Source of the DNA: Onchocerca volvulus
Lineage: Eukaryota; Nematoda; Chromadorea; Rhabditida; Onchocercidae
NCBI GenBank assembly: GCA_000499405.2
Contig: HG738138.1
Coordinates: forward strand, 15,764,554-15,828,553
DNA length: 64,000 bases
Direction: 5' to 3'
The position numbers were made by a program, and so were the translations under genes. This document shows positions 48,791-61,690 of the stretch, in pieces. The notes under the pieces were generated by a model. The model had not been told where the DNA came from. It ran no database searches and saw nothing but the letters and a program-made list of their open reading frames with translations. Position 1 is the first letter of the stretch, and each line of letters begins with the position of its first letter.

Positions 48791-51355
48791 TTGATTGTAC
48801 CTTTGATTTTTTTTTATTATATTAAATATCTCTGCGACTTTTTGAAATTTTCCGGATTTATCCATATCTTTTCTGAATTTTCATTCAGAGAAGAAATAAA
48901 ATGAGAGAAGAAAAGTTTTTGCAATTTCCATTGGCAATTCAATAACAGATAGAATAAGATAAATATATTTTACGATTTTACAATTAAAATTTTATGCTAT
49001 TTTCTTTTCTGAAAAATAGATTATAATTATCGGTAAATGAAATGACTGATTTATATTGTATTTCCGGATATTAAGTATTCCAATTGCTAGTTTTGCGAAC
49101 TTTTTGTGTCCTTCCTACGATTTTGTTATTGCAGAATTATTTTTTATTAATGGAATATGTTTCTCTGAAAAATAAGATAAGAAAGCTAAAAGATAATAAA
49201 TGTAAGAGTTAATTATGATGTTGATAAAGATAAGTTTTAATGAAGCGATAATGATATTGTTAGTAAAATGAATAATATTAAATGGAACAACAATGGTAAT
49301 AAGTATTGATAAGAATAATGATGGTAATAATAATGGTGATAATGAATAATGGATAATGGAAACTTATTGAATTTTGCCTTTCCCGGATTCTTTTTCCTCT
49401 CTTTCTATTCAAACTTATTTAATTCAACAAAAATCGAATTGAAAGTAGGAAAAGGAAAAAATTAATGTGAGAGCAAAATAAAATTGCAAACAATTTGAGA
49501 AGTTTTCATTTTATTTAAGTGTTATCACATAACTATGAAAGAAAATCACCGATATTTTTATTGATTACTTTAAATTTCGTAATTTTTTAGAATATTTCTT
49601 TATTCTTTAAACTTCTCATTATCACTGCGATTAGTTCCAGTTATCTAACTGATTGATTAACTAACATGGATTTTTAATACTGCTAATTTGTCGTTTATAA
49701 CAATAGATTAGAACGAATTCAGATTTAAAGACAAATGTATCAGTTATCAATCAATGTGAAGATATGTCAGAAAGTATTATGTTACGAAATGCATCAATAT
49801 AAATGAGCCAAGTTTTTTTCTTTTCTTTCTAATATATTTTTTTGACAATTTAACAATGCGTAATTGCTACCTACAGCTATTGAAGATCTTGCCAATCTTT
49901 TTTTCCATTTCTTTTGTTCCGAATATTTAGAAAAATGGGAGGAATTATTTGAAAAGATTAGTGACGTTTATTTTCTTCTCAATCTTGCTACCAAAAATGC
50001 TTTTTTTTTTAATTCTAGAAGTAATAGACAATTTGACGTTTCAAGTGATGTCAATTGAAGACCTGTTCTTAATGTTTAAGTAATTAAAGATAGAGGAAGA
50101 AGCAATGATAGGTGATAAAACGGCATTGTTTTTTTCACTTTTATCGATTGTTTTCTTCGATAAAGAATTTTATATTTTTATTTTTCTTTTCCTTACATAA
50201 TTGTTTATTACCGAAATCATTTTGCTCTTGCTCTTGCTTTTTCCAAGTAACAAAATTAACAATGTGCAATCTTTTTTTGTTTATATTTACATATATTTCC
50301 AAAAAAAAAAAAAGAGAAATTCTTTCATTAATGCTTAATGCACTTGTTTATAAGAAAAATAACTAAATAAATAATGGAAGTTTATTATTTAAAAAAATAA
50401 ATAAATAAATGAGTAAAGTCCTTGCTCAAATGGACTTTACTAAGTAAATAAATTTAAAACTATTTTTAAATTTTGTGTAGTTTTCGTTTTGCACTTTATT
50501 TCACGAGTAAATTTCAAAATACTTTGAATCTCATCAGTTTATTTGAAATAAATAAACCATTTTGATTTTATAAAAAAAGAAATGACTGTTAATTATTTAG
50601 TTTAATATTTCGATATTAGTTTATCATCAGTTAGATATTCGGAATTTTTATAAGAATATAATATTTTAAGAATTTTTAGTTTTTCCTTAACTACCTTGAC
50701 AACTTTCGCTTTTCACATATATTTTACATACTGTAGGTATATCATTCTCTGAAACGGTTCTGTGTAAATTGTAAATTTTAAAAATTCTGTTTGTTAAATG
50801 AAATTTTAAAATCCTGTTGATTGTAACCTACATAATTTTTATTACAAGTGAGGAAAATGCATCTGATTTTCTTATCTGTGAAATTCATTATCTTTCTTAT
50901 TTATTATTTATCCTGGAATTTTCCAATCATTTAAATGTTGAAGTTTATTTAATATTTGTTGCGATTCTGTGATATAATTTTTCGTCCTTTTTTCTCCCAA
51001 GGTTGTTTTCAATTCTTCTCATTTAAACTTTCTGAATTTATCAATCGCTTTGCCGAAAATTTTCATGAAAAACTAAATGACATAAGATAATCAAGACACT
51101 GATTGAATTTGTTGGACTTCAGAAATTTAATTTAATTTTTTGCACAAAAGTCATGGATGAGATTTCCAGATTAATTCCACAAATCATTATTTGGATAGGT
51201 GAGATGTGCATTTACGCGAAAATTTCAATTTTAGCCGAAGATTTTGATAATCGAAATTTTCTTTTTTTTTCCTTTCCATCATTTCAGGTTTATGATTCAT
51301 AAATATTGTTATGTAGCGTCAGCAACTTTGCGCACTTATTAAAATTGCATGCGTA

Positions 51356-53734
51356 ATGATGAAAACGTCAACGACGGAGCGTACTGCAGCTGCAGCTGCA
51401 ACTGCAAAAGTAAATCAAAAAAAGCACGTGAGAACATGCTGCAACTGTTGGCATATCAAATTCGGTACTATTGTCTTAGGATTAATGGAACTTGTTGCTG
51501 TAGCTCTAATTTTGAGCGGTTTCATTGCACAAATAATCAACAAAAGTCGTGAAATTAATTGCGATCAGGAAATCACATTCAGGTATAGAATGCATATTTT
51601 CTAAAAGTTTAAAACAATTAACGAAAAAAAAATTCCAGTCAAAAATTTCACATACCAATCAAAATATTATCAATAAATTCATAATACATAGAATTGAAGC
51701 TAATTAACGATTTTAATTAATTGATTGCTACGTAATGATAAAAAATTTGAGATTGTTTTTTATATCTTTTTCTCCTTCTAAAGCGAGGGGATGAAAAAGT
51801 AAAATTTGGAAAAAAAAATCAGATACCTTTGAATTTTGCCTAAATTTTGTTTCAAAAAATAAAAAAACGAAAAAAAAAATGTTAGATTTTACAATTAATG
51901 AATTTCGAAAAGAAATTATATTTTACAATTATTAAATTTTACAAAATATATTTTTCGCTTACTTTGCAAACAATGCAACCTATTTAATAAGTACCATCAA
52001 GAAAATAAAGCATTTTTGAAGTGAACTGAAAAACAAATTTATGAATAGAAATTTATTTTCTTTTAGATGAAAGATTGAAAATGATATACATAGTCAATCA
52101 AATTTTTCCAAACTTTCATTTAATTTAAGGTGAATTAAAGTTTGTGAAAATAGTTTAATAAATACGACACAATAAGATATCATAATATTTGTCAGTGATG
52201 AAATTGAAAAGTTGTCAATTGGAATTTAAATGAAGTTGGACTTGAGATGGCAGCAAAAATGCAACAACAATTTAATTAGAATATTTAAATATATTTACTA
52301 TTGAAGATTATTCCGAGATTGCAATTCTTCAATATTTGATTGGACATTGATTGGTGATTATTTCATTGCACTACTATTATTTACCATTGCAATATGCGTA
52401 TGTTAATTTCAATAATTGTTTTTTTGCAAAAATATAATTTTTTACGCAATACTTAATCTAATTGAGTTATTTTAGTAGAAATTCTCGATTATCATTGATA
52501 ATGGTAAGTTACCTAATTAAGTTATTTATTTAAGTATAAGTCTTTTACTATCATTAATAAAAACATGTGCTAAGCAGTAGAATCAGTGATTGACATTAAT
52601 ATTATTTAAGATACGAGTAAATTAAAATCCATTTTATTGCCTACTTTTCTGTTTTGAAATTTCATTTGATGATTTAACTTTTTTTTTTTTTTTCTATGAA
52701 AGTTTACTCAATTCCTTACCGTTTTTTTTTTCTGAAATTCAAAAATTTTTCCCTTTCTAATAATGTTATATATTATTATATATGTGATTTGTATTTCAGG
52801 TTTTATTGTTATTTCTAGGAATTTTAATCAAATCTCCATTCCTCTTATTGCCCCATTTATTAATCCAAGGAGTTTTTCTCAGTTCATCTCTGGTCTATTT
52901 TTTTATTTATGCACGAAGCTATTTCTATGTCGATTTATATAAACAAAAGAAGACTTTCGAAGTTGGTTTTTTTCTTCTTATTTTTCCCAATTTCATAACT
53001 TTTTCAATTATTCCGTCAACTCTTCCAGTTTTTTTCCCTCTTTTTTTTTTGGTTTTATTTTTATTCGAAAAAATTCCGGCACTTCTGCAATATTTTCAAA
53101 ATTTCTATTATGCAAATTTTTATATCATATCAAATCACTAATGGTAATATTAACGGATAGTTGTTTTCAAATCAATTATATTTTAGTATCGCAATTAAAT
53201 ATCGTTCATTTTCTTTCATAGTTTGCAAAAAATTGGAAAACTCCATTTTACGTATGTATAATATTTAATCTTTTTCGCATATAAAAAAGTTTTTCTGTTT
53301 TTTTTTTTCATTTTTTACATATATGTATAAATTTCGAAGGTATTCAAAAGATAGAATATGTTAATTGTAATGTCAGTTTGTTTCCTTATAATATAATTTG
53401 AACAAAATTTGTAATAATATCATTTCAACCTAGGTTTGATAATTTTCTTAAATACTTCTCTTAATTAATCTACCAATATCCTTCGGTATTCTCTAAAAAA
53501 ACTAAGAAACAGCTCTACAAAAAGTATTATTATCATTATTGCTATAAGTATTGATAAAATTACATTTGTGTAAGAATTTCCCAAAGCTTAGAGCTTACTG
53601 GACAGCTGTCAGAAATGCTCAAGAAAAAAACAAAGCACACACAATTGAAACTTGCAAAGTTCCGTAATACGAGACTTTTTTCCTACTTGAATCAATTTTT
53701 CGAAATCTTTTTCTCATCCTAAATTTATGCATTG

Positions 53735-53767
<33 letters not shown>

Positions 53768-56700
53768 AAAAAAAAAAAAAAAAAAAAAACAGAGATACAT
53801 CGTAAAGTAGTTCAATTTAAAAGAGAGAAAAAAAAAAGGGCAAAAACAAAACTTTAGTTAATTTACACAACATAAATTTTACATATTTTACTAATGAAGG
53901 TTGAAAATTTACTTATTAAAATTTTTCAGGAAAGCTGAAACAATCAATTTTACTTGGATAATATTTATTTAGTCATATCATTTGATCAAATTAAATTTCC
54001 AATGGATATATTTTTTGAATACAAATAATGATCGATTATTAAAATATGATTTACTTAATAAAACTGATGTAATCAATAACCATTACATTTCAGAATAATT
54101 TAGATTTTTAATATAAGAAAGAATATTTAAAAAATTTCGTTTTAAATTCAAAAAAAAAACTCTTCCTTATCTACAGCTTATGGCTTTATTGGAAAGGATG
54201 TGGTTGGCAACATTATTACTTATCCTTGCTGCATTTCAATTTTACATCCTTTTTACTGTTATTAAATGTTGCTTATATTTACAGGTAATTCTCAGTTTTT
54301 TTTTTCTTTCAATTTCAATTAGTTTTTATTTTATATTAAATTAATGAAAAAAGTTCCAAATATCAATCTGGATCAATTTGACAATAATTACGAAACTTAT
54401 TAATAGTAATTAAAGCGAAAAGAAAATGTACCATACAATCGCTATAAATAATAAAAACAATTAAAAGTAAAGTGAGAAAGAATAGCAGGATACAACAGTA
54501 CTTTTTGATCATGAAAGTATATTAAATTACTGCGATATCTATTGATTGAATCTATTTGAAATTTCATTTCATTGCATAATCATGACGTACTCGTGAAGAA
54601 ACACTCGTTCTCAGTAGTTATTTTTATATTGCAAGAAAAACAAAAAAAAAGAAAAAGAAGAAAAGACATATCGAAGAATTAAGTATTACGTACAAAGTTG
54701 ACATACAATATTTCTTATGAAATTTTCCGAATTAACGTTATTCATCTTTATTTTAACATTGTAAAAATGAAAAAATTTGTTGAAAAATTGTCAACAAACA
54801 ATTAAGCTTTTACTATAAATATCAAATTTTATAAAATTATAGTTTCAATTTTGTACTGCTTTTTTTTTTTTTGGGGGGGGGAGGGGGAAGTTGAAGAGTT
54901 CAACGAAAAATAAATCTAGCATCATAATTAATTGTTGCTTTCTATATTTCATTATATCTTTACCGGATTTTATGCTTGATGATCTTATTTATTTCCAACA
55001 GATATTGTTGACCTTTTCTGATTGATTTATTTGTTTGATTCTTTTTTTCCTCTTTCCATTTGCTACAACTTGTTGGCTGTTTCAATTTTCTCTTTTTCTC
55101 TTCGAATGATAGAATGAATGAAATTACTCGAAAAATGTTAGGATGAAGCAATTTTTCAAAATGATTCAAAAAAAATTTCCAGATACAAGCTGTGTTTATC
55201 ACTCGAGTTAATAACAAGACTTTACTTTTAATAGTTTTGGGCTGATAAAGCTGAATTGTTAGGAATTTATTAATTATACAATTCCATTTAAATAAAAATA
55301 ATCTGACAAATTGTGATAGATGAAGTTTGGTAAAATTGAAGCTTGAATATTTTGCTACTGTATGATACAGTAATTATAATAATTTAGTAAAATTTCAACA
55401 GACAAATGAAACAAAAGGAAATTTTGGGCCTGAAATTGTTTGAATTCAAAAATTCTCATTCTTTTTAGATAATTTAACCTTGCAGGATTATCAAAATGAA
55501 CGATTACGACGAATTAAACAATTTGAAGAATGTAGTAAGAGGGTACGAAATGCAAAAGAAAATGGTCTTTGGAGAAGTACCAGCTGGGGTGGCGGTTTTC
55601 AGAAGGTTATTAAGAATTTCAAATAAGCTCAAAAATATCAAATAGAAATACGAAAATGTCAACCATAATGATTATTTATGGTAATAGTTGTATACAATGA
55701 ATTGATTGATGAAAAATTGATCCCTTTGATCTTAATCTAATGTCAAATACATTTCTCAATTCATTACAGTATATCGGTGAATTCGACAGTAGTAATCGTA
55801 AGTTGAAAAAACGTGACAAACCACCAGGACATGTTCAGTGGAATTTGCAAGCAAATGTTGAATTCGTTGAGCCAAAAAATGAAGCTGATCCTATCGAAAG
55901 ACCGAAACAATTGACGAAGGTTTGCTAGTGAATTACTGTCAATTTAAGCCAAATATATTCAGTATAAAAAGTTATAATTGTTACAATTAAATTAGTCTTT
56001 TACTAAGCTTTTTAAAATTTATTTTTTCTCCTAATTTATATCTTAAATTTCTACACATCTTAATATGAACATAGTTTCACAATGAGCAATTTTTTATCCG
56101 AAAATTTTCAAATTCAAGAAGATGAAAAATTATTTTCTGTTTTCAAGAAAAATATTTGAATCGAAAACTCAAAATTTTTTAGTTTTCACTCAGTCTTTTA
56201 ATACCACAGTTCATTTTTAAATTATTTGACAAATTAATGATTATGTTATCGCTACAAGCATTGTTAATATGAGAGATTTAATTTGGTTAAAAATGGTAAA
56301 AAAGAAAATAATGAAACAAAACATCTAACCATTTTATCCATCCCTCTTTTACAATACTTCCATATACTGTTTTCACTTTTTTTTGCATTATTAAATCCTT
56401 ACTTTACCTTTTCTTTGCCTTATTTGTAGATGAAAAAGCTTATTTGCACAATAGTCATTTACATATTGAATAATGTATCTTTTTTTCAGATAAAAAATAA
56501 TGAACAATATAAGCCACTTAATGTTGTTCGAAGTATAAGTGATAATAATTATCAATCATCGAAATGTCATCATGAAGACAAGAAGCGTACGTCTAGTTCA
56601 CCTTTACCTGCAAATTTATCTTTACCTGTAATTGATGATAAGAAAAAAAAATTAAAAATTGAATTTAATAAGCCTATTGAAGAAAAAAAAAAGGAAAAAA

Positions 56701-58207
56701 ATATTAATGTAGGTAGTTTTATAATATCTGCCTTTAAATTATTGATTTTTTCCAATTTTTAAAATTTTGAAATTATTAATTATTTTTGCTTTTTTTTGCA
56801 AAAAAATCCTAGGAAATCAAATAGTAATAAGAAGGGAAAAAAAAGGAAGAAAGAGAGAAAGCTTAAATTTCATTGAATTCAATTGTGCTTAAATTTAATT
56901 ATTTCCTTTTTTTATGTTAGTTATTCGAAATCAGTCATTTAATATTTACTAATAGAATTATTTACATACTTTTTTAGCTGCACCAATACAACGAGCAAAG
57001 CCTATTACTACAGCTATTACTACTACACCTCCAATCAAACAAAACGAATCTCCCAGTGATAATATCAAAGGATTATTTAATGCTACAGAAGGACAATCTC
57101 GAAATATGGTAAAAAAGTATGTATTATACAATTCGTTTTATTTATACATTCATTTATTCTTATATGTTTTACATTATACTTAATTAATAATCCATAAATT
57201 TAATTTTAAAAAGTCTTATTACTTAATTTATAATTAGGTTACATTTTATAAATGTCATTATTAGTTTTTTTGTGTTTATAATTAGATATGTATTATATTT
57301 TAAATATTACTAGTTTAGGTAATTGTAAGTTCAACATTTTTTTTGTTATTTAATTTTGAGTTACTATCTATATTTTAAATTGAAACAAATAATATATATA
57401 TATATATATATCTTAGTATATATTTTTATATTTGTATATTTATACGATGGAAAATTTTAATTTTCAAAAAGTTTCAACAAAACAGGAAAAAAAATGTTGT
57501 ATGATAAAATATTCATTAAAAAATTATAAAATTATTGATAAAATTATTAATTAAATGGAATAATACAAAGAAAAATGTAAAATAAATTTGAAATGATTAT
57601 CAACTTAGATAAAAAAATCTTGAAAAATATAAGGATAAACAATAATAGCAAAATATCATTGCAATAAAATAATCTATTAGATCTTCATTAGCTTCCTAAT
57701 CCTGTCTAATATCAAACAGTCTTGAATCCTGTACATATGAAACATATGAATAAATAATTAGTATCAAATTTGTGAATAAATAGCTATCTTTCTTAAGCTT
57801 GAATAGCATGGATTAAGATAAAGGGAATGACAGGTAAAAAAATCCAATCACAGAAAAATTTTGTAATTTTGTTGCAAAATCTTTAAGATAAAATTAAATT
57901 ATTGTAATTTGCAGGCGTATTTACCTTGCCTATTAAGTTCTAGGTCTTATTTATTTGTTACGGTAACAAATAATTTTCTTTACAATTTCAGATTTCTTCG
58001 ATATATTTATTTAATTGCAATTTCAAAATTATCCGAAATTTGAGTAATTCCATACTTGATCGCTTGATTTTTTTTTTTTTTTTTTTTTTCACAAATTTAC
58101 CGAGGAATAGCATATCTTTTTGCAGTGCTGTGAGAAGAATATCAGTCACTTCGACGACACCGTCACCAACTGTACCATCAACTTGTCAACATTCCATATT
58201 ACAGTAA
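51356..58207 (+). CDS. Four-TM LAPTM-like lysosomal membrane protein with a long tail
   Basis: Nine exons in consistent phase: 51356-51582, 52307-52397, 52800-52961, 54177-54284, 55486-55605, 55770-55919, 56490-56712, 56978-57116, 58126-58207; 433 residues. Residues about 26-37 (RTCCNCWHIKFG), followed by TIVLGLMELVAVALILSG, resemble the CC...H(V/I)RTGT-TM1 start of LAPTM4/5 proteins, which sit in late endosome and lysosome membranes. TM2 (GDYFIALLLFTIAICVLLLF), TM3 (LLLPHLLIQGVFLSSSLVYF) and TM4 (MWLATLLLILAAFQFYILF) follow. The C-terminal half is polar: basic after TM4 (DYQNERLRRIKQF), then Lys/Glu-, Ser- and Thr/Pro-rich. LAPTM proteins are usually near 230-320 residues, so this tail is unusually long; no PPxY sorting motif was seen in it. 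A 30-base in-phase microexon at 53,222-53,251 (FAKNWKTPFY) may be included, adding 10 residues. The first of two ATGs was taken as the start. Confidence 0.82.
53222..53251 (+). other. Possible 30-nt microexon of the LAPTM-like gene
   Basis: It is flanked by a TTTCATAG acceptor and a GTATGT donor, is a multiple of three in the right phase, and encodes FAKNWKTPFY between TM3 and TM4. Without transcript data it remains optional. Confidence 0.4.
53735..53790. repeat. Poly(A) run in an intron of the LAPTM-like gene
   Basis: About 55 bases of A with one T interruption, in the intron before the TM4 exon. Confidence 0.9.
54861..54892. repeat. Poly(T)-poly(G) junction
   Basis: A T run is followed directly by GGGGGGGG, then GAGGGGG. 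G runs of this length are rare in the window and could form a G-rich structure. The site is intronic in the LAPTM-like gene. Confidence 0.7.
57389..57411. repeat. TA dinucleotide run
   Basis: A short TA microsatellite in the last intron of the LAPTM-like gene. Confidence 0.85.
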
Positions 58208-59830
58208 TTTATGGTTATCATTTAATGCTGATGCATATTTTTGTGTGTAACTTAGAAGAGAATGGGATGGAAGGAAGAAGAAATATCGCATTTGGTTGAA
58301 GATATTTCAAAAGTTCATTTCACATAATGATACATTCTGAAGTTTGAATAATGAATAAATTAAAAAGAAGGGGCAAGAAAAGATAGCAAATGGCTAATGG
58401 TAAACATTTTCCGAAAAGTCCCAACTACGTAATGAAATATGTCAACACCGCCAATAATAAATGAAAAAATTGTCCTTTTCTCATTTAGTATTTATTTTGG
58501 ATGGAAAAATGAAATCTTTTTTTCTTTTTATATTTTGAACTTTAATGAAAAATAAGTATTTTCTCTAATTTTTAAGTAATAACAATTGAAGAACAAGAAA
58601 AGAAAAAGACGGAATGATTAATTGAAGTTTTATGGATCAGTTTTAACGTAAGGAAATAACAACTGATGATGATAATTAATAACAATAATGACAACAACAA
58701 TTATTGGAAATGATGATGACTGATGGCAGTTATCGATGATAATGATAAAGATGATGATTAAAGGTGATAAGTGATGATAATCACAAGAAAATGAGAGTGG
58801 CAAAAGTTCATTAATGTTGATTTCAGACTTCTGATATCAAGTTTATTTTTATCTATGTAAATATGCAAGCATGTGAGTGTTCATTTGGAAATGTTTATTT
58901 AGATATTTGATCATTTGAAACAGTTTTTCCGTCTACGTGAGAAATAATATTTTCCCATCCATAGGCATGTATTTACACATGTATGTATATGTATATTGAT
59001 TGTTAGTAACTGTACATTAAAACTGTTTTATTTCGAGTTATATATTTGTTTAAGATTGATAATAAAACTTGACCTTTGATCGGATTCTTTTTTCTGATTA
59101 TTAGCTGTTCAAAATATTTGTTATTGATTGTAAATAGCAATGACTATAAATAAAAAAAACATAATTGGTGAAAGAAATTGGTGAGGGATGAAAGAAATAA
59201 TACGAAATGATTGGTAAGAATTGTGAGAAATGAAGTGGCAGAGACTGATAAGAACTGCGATTAATGAAGTAGCAAAGATTGATAAGTGCGGGAAAAAGAA
59301 TAAGGATGGGTGGGAATGAATCACAACTAATAATTATGGCAATAATTCAAATGATATGTTATTATTTGAAAAAAAAAAAAAAAGAAAGAAACGAATGTAA
59401 CTTATTCAAAACATATAATTTCGCAATATTTTTCCTCGAATAATGAAAATGATGTAAAAGAGACATAATGCATAGAGGCATTCTATTTTAAATTACTTAA
59501 TTAATATTTTAGCAAGATTCAATTACTTTCGATTAACTATATCTATTTGTCTTTGATAACGAAATAGGGCTAAAGAAACACTTAACTCAATCAAGCAAAT
59601 ATTTACAATTGCATTTTATTACTCAAAGAGTCCATCGTTATGATTATAAATAATTGCTCAAATTTACATGATATTCTTCCCTTACTTTTATATTTAACAA
59701 TGTTATTTGTGCGTTTAATCATATTATTATGTGATATTACTGTGAATGGATGATTACATTATTCGGAAATTTGTTGTAAAAGACAGATTTTAGTTATTCT
59801 CTTTATAGAAAGTTTCGGCAAAATTAACTG
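58208..59830. other. Non-coding stretch after the LAPTM-like gene
   Basis: It probably includes the 3' UTR of that gene. It has GAT/AAC-type microsatellite DNA at about 58,670-58,790 and a diverged two-copy repeat near 59,232-59,300 (GAAGTGGCAGAGACTGATAA and GAAGTAGCAAAGATTGATAA). No exon chain was seen. Confidence 0.5.
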
Positions 59831-59832
59831 AA

Positions 59833-61520
59833 AACACCACTCATGACAACTAATGAACGGGCCGAATCATTAAAAACTGTCAATGATCAAAATACTAAAA
59901 TACCAGGTCTGAATACAAAAATCCGATGTCAAGAGAAAATGCCAAATTGGAAAGTGGCCGTTGTTACTTGTAAATCAAATTTGAAATGTGCAAAATGTTG
60001 ATTATGTTCTATGGAGGATCCGTTTGCTACACAGCAAGGCAAACATGCCATAGAATAAATTTGAAATAATTCTACAGAAAGAATATGATCTAGCCAAGGA
60101 CAGAAATACAAATTAAGGATTTAAGCACGAACTCCTTAGAAACAAATCCCAGCAGTATGAAGCGACGATCAACGAACAGATGAATGTACTTAATCATATC
60201 AAAGTGAAACGGAAACGAATTATTCATCACCATAAGGTAAATTAATTCATCTTACTTAATTATAACAGTCATAAATGAACAAAATGAACTAGAAGCTTCA
60301 AATTAGCAATTCGAAGTCGTTTGACAGCGACTTGAAGTTTAAGACGAATAACTATGCGGAAGATGTTATGCAACACGGCTAGATCGTACGCAAGAATATC
60401 TCAATAAATATTGTCAACGTAATCGCTAACAAAGAACGTGTATAATAAACGAAAGTAAATAACAGCTACCTTCTGAATCTACCAAAACTGTGCTGCAGAA
60501 ATTCGTCCAATGATCAATGAAACACTACTTCACTACTGCTTATACATTAGCACCTATTGCTGTTACTTTTCTATACTTGTATCAACTATCGCTGCATTGA
60601 ATCACATTCCCATAAATTCACTGTCGGTCATAATCGCACGACAAGGTTTTTGTCAAGCAACAGTCGCATGAACAGAGCATGAACTTTGCAATGGATGACG
60701 AGCAATCAGTTTAGAGTTATACTAAAACGTATGATAGCTTTATGATACAGAAAAGCAAGTCCTTGTGATGTTACAACGTAGTTAACACTGAAGAAACTTT
60801 GGATACCAAAATGGCGTCAAAAAAGAGGATAAGACAAAAACAATATCGAACATTGAAGCAATATTCAAAAACCAACAAAATGTAAGTCAAATGGAATTAC
60901 AGGTGTTTGATCAATCAAAACCTATAAACTTTACAACTAGTGAAGCAGATCTATACAACGAACTTATGGAGAAATATAGGAGAATGCATTAAAAGAAATA
61001 TTGAACTTGAATCGAAAAATGATGAAGCAAAACGTAAAATTACTGCACTAGAAGATGGCTTCAGCTTGTGCTTTGTAAACTACATGAATTAGTTCACGAT
61101 GCTTCTTGCGAGTTAGAAAGAAAGAAAGGAACTTTCTCCAAACGGTACGTCACTTCCACCATCCGAAACACTCTCTAGTAGTCGCAATATTATCCGTAAT
61201 AAAGATAATCAAATACAACAGCTGGATTATTGTGAATCAGATCGAAGAAATCACGAATAAATTTGAACATGCTAATGAAAGCTTGTGATTCGCTCTATTT
61301 TTTTGTCCATTATGGCTTAAATCATCAAAGAAAGAGGAAATAGTCGCTATTCCTATGGAAAACGTACAAATTCCCTCTTCAGAAAAGGATGGGCAAGAAA
61401 TACCGACCAGCCAAAATAAAGCTGTAAAACAAAGTCTCCGTTATAATTCTAAATTTATTCCCCTGAAATATTTGATTTCCTTCAGTCAGGAATTTCTGAA
61501 TAACCGAAATATTCGATAAC
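59833..61520 (+). pseudogene. Decayed coiled-coil protein gene
   Basis: Coding-like DNA of higher GC content than its flanks, interrupted by many stops and shifts. Recoverable pieces include ERAESLKTVNDQNTKI (about 59,850), KEYDLAKDRN (about 60,079), HELLRNKSQQYEATINEQ (60,126-60,180), NEQNELEAS followed by QFEVV and LCGRCYATRLDRTQEY (60,265-60,420), YNELMEKYRRM (about 60,955-60,990), IELESKNDEAKRKITALED (about 61,001-61,058), LHELVHDASCELERKKG (about 61,080-61,130) and a clean C-terminal stretch KKEEIVAIPMENVQIP, near 61,328-61,520, ending at a stop. A 37-base GT-AG segment at 60,235-60,275 still separates two pieces in phase, so this was an intron-bearing gene or copy and not a retrocopy. 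The heptad-like E/K/L/Q pattern says coiled coil; the family is not identified. Confidence 0.5.
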
Positions 61521-61620
61521 ACAAAAATACTGAGATAAGCAAAGTATTCTTGCATTACAGAATATGTCGGTTATTCCGACAAAAACATTCGTTCACGCAA
61601 CGCTAATGATTTTTTAATCT

Positions 61621-61690
61621 TACGAGAGAGAGAGAGGGAGAGAGAAAGAAAGAGGAGGGAAGAGAGAAAGAGAGGGTAAAAAGGAGGGAA
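61621..61690. repeat. GA-rich purine tract
   Basis: GAGAGA repeats with GGGA and AAAGA interruptions, purine-only for most of its length. It could adopt H-DNA; no function is implied. Confidence 0.85.

Larger units (their letters stand above)
46216..51355. other. Mostly non-coding; intron or intergenic, with microsatellites
   Basis: This stretch includes a poly(A) run at about 47,220-47,272, ATT-type trinucleotide tracts at about 48,640-48,790 and 49,250-49,350, and a possible exon at 49,877-50,058 for the CFAP36-like gene. Near 50,990-51,092 an open piece (FKLSEFINRFAENFHEKLND) could be another exon but has no clear partner. Confidence 0.5.

Noticed and set aside
48593..48865. Asn-rich minus-strand frame
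   Set aside because: It is a translated ATT microsatellite; the flanks show no splice or domain support.
59833..61520. Alternative genetic code (TAA/TAG as Gln) to rescue the coiled-coil frame
   Set aside because: TGA stops and frame shifts are also present, and the other genes in the window end at ordinary TAA codons.
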